From: an uncultured Clostridia bacterium
GTDB taxonomy: Bacteria; Bacillota; Clostridia; TANB77; CAG-465
Assembly (NCBI GenBank): GCA_947631415.1
Contig: CANRLG010000013.1
Span: forward strand, 1 to 33,054
Direction of reading: 5' to 3'
DNA: 33,054 nt
The position numbers were made by a program, and so were the translations under genes. Positions 9,884-18,546 of the stretch are shown piece after piece; the stretch's first letter is position 1, and each line of letters starts with the position of its first letter. The notes below the pieces were generated by a model. The model did no database searches. It worked only from the letters and a program-made list of their open reading frames with translations, and was not told the origin of the DNA.

Positions 9884-10795
9884 TTATATTATTGCATTAA
9901 CAAAAGATTTAGCATCAAAAAGTTCAATATCATCTATCTTTTCTCCAACACCTATATATTTTACTGGAATTTTTAAATCATCAACTATGCTAAATACAAC
10001 TCCTCCTTTTGAAGTAGAATCTAGTTTTGTTAAAAATATTCCATTTACATTAGTTTTCTCTAAAAATGCTTTAGCTTGCAAAGCACCATTTTGTCCAGTT
10101 GTTGCATCAAGTACCATAATTGTTTCTTTATACACTTCATCTGAGATATTTCTATCTATTATTTTCTTCATTTTCTCAAGTTCATCCATAAGATTTTTCT
10201 TGTTATGAAGTCGACCTGCTGTATCACAAATTAATACATCATAATCTCCCTCATTAAATCTTTTAGTAGCATCAAAAATAACTGATGCAGGGTCTTGCAT
10301 TTCTTTTCCTGAAACACATTCTACATTGTTTCTTTGTGCCCATATTTCCAGTTGCTCTATTGCACCTGCTCTAAATGTATCTGCTGCTGCAAGTAGCACC
10401 TTTTTATTATTTTTTCTATATAAATTTGTAAGCTTACCTATTGATGTAGTCTTACCAACTCCATTTACTCCAACAACTAATATGACTTGTTTTTGTGTCA
10501 TATTAAAATTATCTTGTAAGGCTTCACTTTGTGAAACTAAAACTTCCTCCATTTCTTTCTTTAAAAGATTTTTTATAGATTCTTCATTTTTATCTACTTG
10601 CTTTTTTAAATCTTCCCTCAGTTTTGTACATATTTTTGTACTAGTTTCATATCCAACATCAGATAAAATTAGAGTTTCCTCAATTTCATCTATTACTTCA
10701 TCTATATCTTTCTTATTAGCAAAAATATTACTTATTTTTACATCAAAAGCTTCTTTTGTCTTTTTTAAATTTTCTTTTATTTTGTTAAAAAACAT
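9884..10795 (-). CDS. ftsY: Signal recognition particle receptor FtsY
   Basis: 303 aa; GVNGVGKTTSIGKL, DTFRAGAIEQL, DTAGRLHNKKNLM, TKLDSTSKGG. Confidence 0.97.
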   Translation of the reverse strand: MFFNKIKENLKKTKEAFDVKISNIFANKKDIDEVIDEIEETLILSDVGYETSTKICTKLREDLKKQVDKNEESIKNLLKKEMEEVLVSQSEALQDNFNMTQKQVILVVGVNGVGKTTSIGKLTNLYRKNNKKVLLAAADTFRAGAIEQLEIWAQRNNVECVSGKEMQDPASVIFDATKRFNEGDYDVLICDTAGRLHNKKNLMDELEKMKKIIDRNISDEVYKETIMVLDATTGQNGALQAKAFLEKTNVNGIFLTKLDSTSKGGVVFSIVDDLKIPVKYIGVGEKIDDIELFDAKSFVNAII

Positions 10796-10824
10796 CGCAA
10801 TCCTCCATAACAGTAATCATCATT

Positions 10825-10852
10825 ATTATATCATATCACAAACATATTTCAA
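10825..10852 (-). promoter_or_regulatory. Promoter for the ftsY operon
   Basis: Minus strand TTGAAA-16 nt-TATAAT upstream of ftsY. Confidence 0.6.
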
Positions 10853-10886
10853 GTATTAGAGCCTTTTTTAAAAGCCTCATTTAGAC

Positions 10887-10920
10887 AAAAAAAGATTGCC
10901 ATAAACTAATGACAATCTTT
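10887..10920 (-). terminator. Rho-independent terminator downstream of the 10954..11614 gene
   Basis: Minus strand AAAGATTGtC-ATTAGTTTAT-GgCAATCTTT then TTTTTTG. Confidence 0.75.
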
Positions 10921-10953
10921 AACATATTAAATTAATTTATACATCCTCATCTA

Positions 10954-11614
10954 CTATCCTTCATGAGTAGATGTTCTTCTGCTCTTTCTTCTAAATGTTG
11001 GCCATTTCCATGCATCACTTGGGAATACTCCAATTCCAAGTATTAAGAATATAATACTTCCTACAGAAGCTAATGCAACATTTCTTGCACTTTCTGTATT
11101 TAAATTAAAGTTCCAATTTCTGATACCAAGTCCTGGCTCTAGATTTTGTTGGAAATACAATATTTCCTTTACTACTTTAGCATCATTGTCTATTTCTTCT
11201 TTCTTTTGATTTACTAGATGTTTAGACTCATTATTGATGTTTGTAGTAATAACCATAGTTTTTGTGTCTTTAAAATATGTATACACAATATATGGTTGGT
11301 TACGATATATACTATTTACTACTGTACCTACTTCTTTGTCTATATAACTTTCGTTAATTTCAAAAGTTGTAAGTTCATAGTCTAGTACTATCGCGATTTT
11401 GTATTTCCTTGCTGCATCACCTATTGCATTTCTTGCATAGGTTTTATCTGGCTCACCCATTGATCCAGAAATATCTTGGACAAAATCTGCTCCTTTTACA
11501 AGTGGCAATCTAGGAAATGCTACTGTCCTAATAACATTCCAAATTAAAAATGCTGATAAGACTATTAGCGCAATACCGTACTATTAGCCTTGATACGAAT
11601 TTGAATGGTTTCAT
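10954..11614 (-). pseudogene. Small membrane-anchored protein of unknown function, frameshifted near its N-terminus
   Basis: ORF from 11508 lacks its natural start; ATG at 11614 with SD AGGAGG encodes MKPFKFVSRLIV then shifts frame at the 19-bp element; without 19 bp it reads MKPFKFVSRLIVLSAFLIWNVIRTVAFPRLPLVKGADFVQDISGS... Confidence 0.75.
11561..11588. repeat. 9-bp direct repeat pair ACTATTAGC...ACTATTAGC, period 19 bp
   Basis: ACTATTAGC at 11561-11569 and 11580-11588, spacer GCAATACCGT. Confidence 0.95.
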
Positions 11615-11714
11615 TATAACCATACCTCCTTTTTTTCTTATTTGAAAGCTCTTAAGCTTTCTTTAATGTACACTAAAATTTCTTATGTATTAATATATTT
11701 GTTTAACACCATAA

Positions 11715-11743
11715 ATTATAGCACAAGTATATTTTTATGTCAA
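11715..11743 (-). promoter_or_regulatory. Perfect-consensus sigma-A promoter for the 10954..11614 gene
   Basis: Minus strand TTGACA-17 nt-TATAAT. Confidence 0.9.
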
Positions 11744-11798
11744 GTTATATTCTTGAAATATTATATAAATAAGTATTATTTTTAGTTATTTACATTTT

Positions 11799-11827
11799 TT
11801 AACATTATTATTTATATTTCATATTAT
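11799..11827 (+). promoter_or_regulatory. Promoter for aspartate kinase
   Basis: TTAACA-17 nt-TATTAT about 19 nt before the ATG. Confidence 0.5.
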
Positions 11828-11846
11828 ACCTATAGGTGATTAATTT

Positions 11847-12842
11847 ATGAATATAATAGTTCAAAAATATGGTGGTACATCCGTTGAAAATTTAGAAAGA
11901 ATAGAAAAAATTTCAGATAAAATAATTTCACAAAAGAAAAATGGTTCAGACTTAGTAATTGTAGTATCCGCTCAAGGAAAGACAACAAATAACTTAATAG
12001 AAAAAGCAAATAAATATTCAAAATTTAGTGAACAAATATCCTCTAAAAAAGACTTGGATTTTTTACTTGCAACAGGAGAAATGCAAACTGCTGCCTTACT
12101 TTCACTTTACCTTAATTCTAAGGGATATAAAGCAACTTGTTTAATGGGATTTCAAGCAGGAATTCTTACAAATTCAAATTTTTCAAATGCTAAAATACTC
12201 GATATAGATAACAGAAACATAATACAATTACTTAACGAGGACTATATAGTAATAGTAACTGGCTTTCAAGGAATGGATAAATTTGGAAATATAACAACTC
12301 TTGGTCGTGGTGGCTCAGATTTAAGTGCTGTAGCTATAGCAAGTAGTCTAGGAGCCAAAAAATGTGAAATTTATAGTGATGTGGATGGAATTTATACTAG
12401 TGACCCTCGAATTGTTGAAAATGCTAAACTATTAAATTCTATTTCTTATGATGAAATGCTAGAAGCCTCAAGTTCAGGAGCAAAGGTATTACATAATAGG
12501 TCTGTTAATATGGCAAAAGAATATAATATTCCAATAATTTCCAAATCTAGTTTTAGTAATTCATTAGGAAGTGAAGTAAAAAATGAAATATATGAAAATT
12601 CTACAGTACATATTATAACTAAAAAAGATAATGTTACTAAAATTTGTATTGTAGGCTCTATGATGTTATCTAATATTGAAACAATATCTAAGATATACTC
12701 ATTAGCAAATTCACACAATATTCAAATTTACATGATAACTTTTAGTGAACTGGCTATAAATTTAATTGTAGACTCTAATATAGCAGAAGAATTTATGAAA
12801 ATTTTGCATGAAGAATTAATAGAAAAGAACACAATAGATTAA
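11847..12842 (+). CDS. Aspartate kinase, short form (apparently one ACT domain)
   Basis: 331 aa; VQKYGGTSV, TGFQGMD..GNITTLGRGGSDLSAVAIA, DVDGIYTSDPR; single ACT-like tail KICIVG...MITFSELAINLIVD. Confidence 0.93.
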   Translation: MNIIVQKYGGTSVENLERIEKISDKIISQKKNGSDLVIVVSAQGKTTNNLIEKANKYSKFSEQISSKKDLDFLLATGEMQTAALLSLYLNSKGYKATCLMGFQAGILTNSNFSNAKILDIDNRNIIQLLNEDYIVIVTGFQGMDKFGNITTLGRGGSDLSAVAIASSLGAKKCEIYSDVDGIYTSDPRIVENAKLLNSISYDEMLEASSSGAKVLHNRSVNMAKEYNIPIISKSSFSNSLGSEVKNEIYENSTVHIITKKDNVTKICIVGSMMLSNIETISKIYSLANSHNIQIYMITFSELAINLIVDSNIAEEFMKILHEELIEKNTID

Positions 12843-12862
12843 GCTCTATTGTGCTCTTTATT
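12830..12862 (+). terminator. Terminator downstream of aspartate kinase
   Basis: CACAATAGA-TTAAGC-TCTATTGTG followed by ctcttTATTT. Confidence 0.65.
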
Positions 12863-12874
12863 TACAATTATATT

Positions 12875-15800
12875 TTAACTTTGCTTGTATACATCAAGTA
12901 TCATAGCTGCATCTGTTGAATTTAATATACCATCATCATTCATATCTCCACGTTGTAACAATTCATCAGTTGTAGTATCATTTTTGTAGCAATCTAAAAC
13001 TAAAGCTGCATCTGTTGAATTTACTAATCCATCTAAGTTTACATCACCTTTTAAATCATCTTTTGAATAATAGTATATTATTTCATTTACATTTCTATCA
13101 TACACACCTGTTATAGAATCTTTTGTATTTACTAAATGGAAGCCTTCTATTTTTTGATATGTAGTAGAATAATGTTGTCCTTCTAGTCCAGTCATAGTAT
13201 ATTGCCATTCAACTCTTCCAAGTTCTTGAATTATTCCTTTAACAGTTATTTCTACTCTTTTATAATATACAAATACTAATTCTTGATATTCATCTTTTAA
13301 TTGCACTCTCTTAACTGCAGGTTCATCTACTAGAGCATAACCTGGAATATCTTTTGTTTCTGTAATAATATAATCTCCAACTTTTCCATCAAAATGTTCT
13401 ATATCTAGTAAATCTTTTGTAATACCATCTATATATTTTACTACTGTTTCCTTTGCAATTCCTTTATAATAGAATATAATTTCTATATTTTCTCTACCAA
13501 CAGTTACTTCTTTTGAAGATTCTTCTTCTGAAAGTAAAAATCCTGGAATATCTATTGCATAAGCAACATATACATCATTTTGTTTTTGTACTGTAACAAG
13601 AGGTGTAGATATATCTTGCTGAGTATTTGCATCTACATATCTTACTGTTACTGTAGATTCTTTAATATAATTATGAGTTACTGTAATATCATTTGGACCT
13701 ACAGTATCATCATGTGTTCCATCTATTACTGTATCTGAATATGCGTATCCCTCAATATCTTTTTCTTTCTTATCATACAATGTTGCTTCATCATATATAT
13801 CTGTTGTAGTTTCAAGAACTGTTCCTTCATATTTATCTACATAATTCACAGTTACTGGAACTTGTTTTACATAGTAATACTCTACTACTGTAACACCATC
13901 TTGCATTACACCTGAAGTATTACCAGTATTTAATTCTCTATATGCATATCCTTCTGGATCTTGTTCAAGTTTGTATGTTTGATAATCTAGTCCAACATAT
14001 CCTGGAATTGTTACTGATTGTCCAACTTCAATTTCATTATGATATTGGTCAAGATATTTTACAACAACACTTGTATTTTTTGCATAATAATGAGTTACTG
14101 TTACATCATTTGGTCCAACAACTTCATTATCTGTTCCTTCAACTTCTGTTCTTAAATATGTATAATTATCAAAAGTTCTTTCTCTTCTATTAAGTGATGA
14201 AGTTTCATCAACAATATCTTTTACTTCTCTTATACTTTCTCCTGTATTAACATCTACATATTTAACAGTTACTGGAACTTGTTTTACATAGTAGAATTCA
14301 ACTTGAGTTTGTTCTCTACTCATTTGACCTGTTATATTACCAGAATTATCTTCTTTATATTTATAGTTTTCAGGTATAGATTCTGCAACTAAAGCTGTAT
14401 AATCCATTCCTTCATATCCTGGCATAAGTACTTCATCTGCTACTGTAATCTTTTTATTATTCTTATCTAAGTGTTTAACTAAAACTGATGTATTTCTTCC
14501 ATAGTAATGAGTTACTGTTATATCATCTTGACCTACTATATTATTAGTAGTTCCAACAACATTTTCACTTAAATAAGTGTAGTTATCTATTTCTTTTGCT
14601 TTTTTATCAAATTCAGTATTTTCATCATATATATCTCTTATTTGTTCCATTGGAACTTTAGTTGCATTATCCACATATCTAATAGTTACTGGTATTCTTC
14701 TTATGTAATAATAAATTACTTCTGTAGTTCCTGCAACCATTTTACCTGTTGTATTTCCTGAATTATCTTCTCTATAAACATAATTTTCTGGAGTATATTC
14801 AAGTTTATTTGCTACATATTCCATTCCTTCGTATCCAGGAATTTCATATCCTGCACTAACAGTAAGTTCATTATGATATTTATCTAAATACTTAACTACT
14901 ACTTTTGCATCTTTTGCATAATAGTGAGTTACTGTTACATCTTCTGTTCCAACTTTTCCGTTTACATCTCCCTCAACTACTGTACTTAGATATTTATAGT
15001 TTTCAATATTTTTTTGTTTTTTATCTATTACTTGATTTTGGTCATAACTATCTGATACTGATTCTAATGTTGCACCTGTAACTTGGTCTACGTAATTAAC
15101 TGTTACTTGTGCTTGTCTTGTATAATAAAATTGAACTTCAATTTCATTATCATCAAATGTACCATTTGTATTTCCAGAGTTATCTCCTCTATATACATAT
15201 CTTGCTGGCAAATTTCTTAAAGGCTCAGCATTATATGTTTCACCTGCAGAACCATATAAGTATGTTGGGTCTGCTATTTCAATAGTGTGGTCAGCTTTAT
15301 CTAAATGTTTAATAACGACTGTTGCATCTTTAGTATAATAATGTGTTACAACTATATCTTCTGTGCCAACTGTTGTATCTCCTTTAGGATTTTCAGTTCT
15401 TATATATTTATAACCACTTATATCTTTCTTCTTAATATCAAAAGTATCGCCTTGACTATATATAGTCTTATCTTCTTGAATAGTTTCTCCTGTATTTTGA
15501 TTTACATATTTTATTGTTACAGGTATTTGTTTTATATAATAGTATGTTATTGTTTTTGCTTGTCCTGTGATAGTTCCCTCTGTTTCACCATCATATTTTC
15601 CTGAATAAATATAATTTGTAGGAAGATCTGCACCACTTAATGGTTGTGTTCTGTATGTAGAACCTATATATCCTGTAACTATTCTTGGTGATGCTATAGA
15701 TATACTTCTATCATTTAAGTCTACATGATTTACTACTATATCTGCGTTTTCACCATAGTAGTGAGTTACTGTGATTGGTTCAGCACCAACTTTATTTCCA

Positions 15801-18301
15801 TCAGCACCTTCTACTACTGTATTAACATAAGTATATGAGCCAACATTTCCTAAATAACGTTGATCAAATACTTCTCCCTGATCATAAGTTGTTACTATAT
15901 CTGGATGTCCACTTATTGAAGTTTGTGTAGTAGCATCTATATATCTAACTGTTACTGGTACTCTCTTGATATAGTAGTACTCTACAACAATTAATGATGA
16001 ATTCATTTGACCTCTTGTATTACCTGAATTATCTTGTCTGTATACATATCCTTCAGGCACTGGATTTAATGGATTTGTACTATACTCCTTACCAGCTATT
16101 CCAGGTATCTCAAAATCTTCACCAACTTGTATGTCATGATTAAATTTATCTAAATGTTTAACTACAACTTTACTCTCAGAACTATAATAATGTATAATAG
16201 TAACTTCATCTGCACCTGCAACTGTAATATCTGTACTAGAATTTTGGTATGTATAACCCGGTATCTCTATTTGTTTTCTATCTATTTCTTGTCCTTGTTG
16301 GTATGTTACTGTTACTGGTGGATATCCACCAATGTTAGCATTTGTTTCTTTACTTACATATCTAACAGTTATATCTACAAGTTTAACATAGTAATATTCT
16401 ACAGTAATAGTGCCGTTAGTCATAGAACCAGATGTATTATCTGTATGGTCATCTGCATTTCCGTTATATGCATAACCTTCTATTTCAATAGGTTCAGTTG
16501 CATATGCTTTTCCGTAATATCCTTCCTCTATTTTTGGTAACTTAATTTCTTGTTTTGTAAATTTATCTATATATTTAACTATTACTTGTGAATTTTTTAG
16601 ATAGTAATGTGTAACTACTACATCTCTACCTTCCATTGTAGTACCACTTGCACCAGTTATCTCTGTTTTATCATAATGATATCCATATATTTCATCTTTA
16701 ATTTTCTGGTCGAAAGTTTCACCATATACATATTGCATTTCAATTACATCATAATCTGGAATTTCTTCTCCAGTTTCTTCATCGATATATCTTATAGTAC
16801 ATTTATTTGATTTTAAGTAGTGAAATTCTACAGTTATTTCCTCTTCTCCAAAAACTTTAGTAACTGTACTAGATTTGTCCATAAGTTTATATCCATCTAT
16901 TTCTTCTGCTTTACATTCATATTCTTCTTCTATAAATCCTTCAATTAATTTTTCAGGAGTACCTGGAATTTCACTTCCAGTTGCATTATCTATATATTTA
17001 ATTCTAATTTTACCTTTTTGTTTTGTGTACTCGTAATTTACTGTAACATCCTCTTTATCACAAGTACCACTTGCATTAGCAGGAGTTTTTATTAAAGTAT
17101 AGTATTGTTTTTGAATAGCCTTAGTTGTATATTTTTCTCCAGCCCAGTAGTACTCAAAAACAGAAGGAGCAAATTGAGAGCCTTCATGTAGATAATTTGT
17201 CATTACAAGGATGTATTCCCATAATTCCATATATCCATTTCCATCTTCTCTAACTTTCCATTCACAAGAACCTTTTTCTGTATTTATTGTAACTACATCT
17301 CTTATGCTTTCATAATATTCCTTTTTTGCAGTTGCTGTTGTAGCTGAACTTGGAAGAGTTACCTTTAAAATATCCCTACCTCTAGTAAATTTTGCTGGAG
17401 TAATATATAATTCTGGTTTATTAGTTCCAATATCAATATATCCAGTATCATTTACCATATATATACTTTGATTAGTTCCTAGTGTAATATCTTTAATTTT
17501 AAAGCTACCACCTGCATAATAAACAGCATAACCATTAGGTGATTCCAATTCTGGAAAATCTGTAGAAATTGGATTTTTAATAGTACCATCATTTATTACT
17601 AAAGCACCACCATTTACAATGCTAATACCAGCATGAGTTGCCACATCACAATCATATCCAGATATTGTACCACCATTCATAGTCAATATTGCATTTGTAT
17701 GGTTAGTAGTACCATTTATTTGTATACCAATATTTTTAGCTGAAATTGTACCACCATTCATATTTACCTTGCTATAAGAAATAACACCAGTTTTATTTGT
17801 ATTATCTATTACAGCACCACTTTCTATGTTAATTGTAGCTGCAGCTGTTGTTTGACCATATACACCACAAGTTCCATTTTTAATTCTAACATTTTTAAGT
17901 GTTACAGTACCACTATTTACAATAACAGATGATGTAGCTGTTGTCTTATTGTTTCCATTTAGTGTTAGTCCTCCATCAAGTGTCAAAGATTTTCCTGCAG
18001 GAACTGTAAACATATTATTTGCGGCAGAACTTGCACCTGAACCAGTAGCAACTGTAACTCCATTTGTTAAGGTATAAGCACCTTTAACAGTTTTTGCTCC
18101 ACCTACTGTTATAGTTTTTGTTACTGTTATATTTCCAGTTATATTAATTGTGTCAGTACTTGTTGAAGTTAAAGCATCTTCCAACTCAGTAAATGTATTT
18201 ACGTTATTGATAGTAGCAGCACTTACTCTATTTAGTCCAACTGTAAATATTGCAACTAGCATGATTCCTAACGAAATCAAAATTTTTTTACCTTTTTTCA
18301 T
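12875..18301 (-). CDS. Large secreted surface protein: signal peptide, beta-helix region, about 18-19 MucBP-type repeats, C-terminal type I dockerin
   Basis: 1808 aa; N-term MKKGKKILISLGIMLVAIFTVGLNRVSAA; NGGTISG-type repeats; repeated VTVRYVD...VTHYY and VVKHLDK...YYYIK units; C-term GDVNLDGLVNSTDAALVLDCY / GDMNDDGILNSTDAAMILDVY. Confidence 0.92.
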   Translation of the reverse strand: MKKGKKILISLGIMLVAIFTVGLNRVSAATINNVNTFTELEDALTSTSTDTINITGNITVTKTITVGGAKTVKGAYTLTNGVTVATGSGASSAANNMFTVPAGKSLTLDGGLTLNGNNKTTATSSVIVNSGTVTLKNVRIKNGTCGVYGQTTAAATINIESGAVIDNTNKTGVISYSKVNMNGGTISAKNIGIQINGTTNHTNAILTMNGGTISGYDCDVATHAGISIVNGGALVINDGTIKNPISTDFPELESPNGYAVYYAGGSFKIKDITLGTNQSIYMVNDTGYIDIGTNKPELYITPAKFTRGRDILKVTLPSSATTATAKKEYYESIRDVVTINTEKGSCEWKVREDGNGYMELWEYILVMTNYLHEGSQFAPSVFEYYWAGEKYTTKAIQKQYYTLIKTPANASGTCDKEDVTVNYEYTKQKGKIRIKYIDNATGSEIPGTPEKLIEGFIEEEYECKAEEIDGYKLMDKSSTVTKVFGEEEITVEFHYLKSNKCTIRYIDEETGEEIPDYDVIEMQYVYGETFDQKIKDEIYGYHYDKTEITGASGTTMEGRDVVVTHYYLKNSQVIVKYIDKFTKQEIKLPKIEEGYYGKAYATEPIEIEGYAYNGNADDHTDNTSGSMTNGTITVEYYYVKLVDITVRYVSKETNANIGGYPPVTVTYQQGQEIDRKQIEIPGYTYQNSSTDITVAGADEVTIIHYYSSESKVVVKHLDKFNHDIQVGEDFEIPGIAGKEYSTNPLNPVPEGYVYRQDNSGNTRGQMNSSLIVVEYYYIKRVPVTVRYIDATTQTSISGHPDIVTTYDQGEVFDQRYLGNVGSYTYVNTVVEGADGNKVGAEPITVTHYYGENADIVVNHVDLNDRSISIASPRIVTGYIGSTYRTQPLSGADLPTNYIYSGKYDGETEGTITGQAKTITYYYIKQIPVTIKYVNQNTGETIQEDKTIYSQGDTFDIKKKDISGYKYIRTENPKGDTTVGTEDIVVTHYYTKDATVVIKHLDKADHTIEIADPTYLYGSAGETYNAEPLRNLPARYVYRGDNSGNTNGTFDDNEIEVQFYYTRQAQVTVNYVDQVTGATLESVSDSYDQNQVIDKKQKNIENYKYLSTVVEGDVNGKVGTEDVTVTHYYAKDAKVVVKYLDKYHNELTVSAGYEIPGYEGMEYVANKLEYTPENYVYREDNSGNTTGKMVAGTTEVIYYYIRRIPVTIRYVDNATKVPMEQIRDIYDENTEFDKKAKEIDNYTYLSENVVGTTNNIVGQDDITVTHYYGRNTSVLVKHLDKNNKKITVADEVLMPGYEGMDYTALVAESIPENYKYKEDNSGNITGQMSREQTQVEFYYVKQVPVTVKYVDVNTGESIREVKDIVDETSSLNRRERTFDNYTYLRTEVEGTDNEVVGPNDVTVTHYYAKNTSVVVKYLDQYHNEIEVGQSVTIPGYVGLDYQTYKLEQDPEGYAYRELNTGNTSGVMQDGVTVVEYYYVKQVPVTVNYVDKYEGTVLETTTDIYDEATLYDKKEKDIEGYAYSDTVIDGTHDDTVGPNDITVTHNYIKESTVTVRYVDANTQQDISTPLVTVQKQNDVYVAYAIDIPGFLLSEEESSKEVTVGRENIEIIFYYKGIAKETVVKYIDGITKDLLDIEHFDGKVGDYIITETKDIPGYALVDEPAVKRVQLKDEYQELVFVYYKRVEITVKGIIQELGRVEWQYTMTGLEGQHYSTTYQKIEGFHLVNTKDSITGVYDRNVNEIIYYYSKDDLKGDVNLDGLVNSTDAALVLDCYKNDTTTDELLQRGDMNDDGILNSTDAAMILDVYKQS
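13055..17010 (-). repeat. Tandem MucBP-like domains with alternating A/B types, A+B unit about 139 aa (417 bp)
   Basis: Repeat units aligned by eye; 29-nt identity ACAGTTACTGGAACTTGTTTTACATAGTA at 13848 and 14265 (417 nt apart). Confidence 0.88.
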
Positions 18302-18505
18302 ATACTCCTCCCAATAATTTACAAAATCAATCTTAAAACAATTTTATAACAAAAAAAGAAATTAATCATTTATTTTGTGAATACATTTTGCTTTATTTTA
18401 ATTTGTATTTTTTTTATAACTTTTAAGATACATAATTATTACATAATAGAAATTTATTTGAAATTTTAAGCTATTTAAAATGTTCTAAATTATGTATTTT
18501 ATGCA

Positions 18506-18540
18506 CAAAAAAGACACTAACTTTTATGCTAGTGTCAATT
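18506..18540 (-). terminator. Terminator downstream of the AI-2E family transporter gene
   Basis: Minus strand GACACTA-gcataaaagt-TAGTGTC then TTTTTTG. Confidence 0.8.
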
Positions 18541-18546
18541 TTAAAT

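Noticed and set aside
11561-11614. Programmed ribosomal frameshift explaining the broken ORF
   Set aside because: No slippery heptamer evident, and exact restoration by removing a 19-bp repeat unit is a simpler explanation.
13942-16810. Plus-strand ORFs 13942..14193, 15305..15604, 16154..16540, 16607..16810
   Set aside because: Antisense shadows of the MucBP repeat gene, Cys/Tyr/Phe-rich low-complexity translations with no evidence of RBS or family.
13055-17010. Periodic repeats considered as a CRISPR or satellite array
   Set aside because: Period is 417 bp, repeats are diverged and in frame, and translation gives clear MucBP-like domains.
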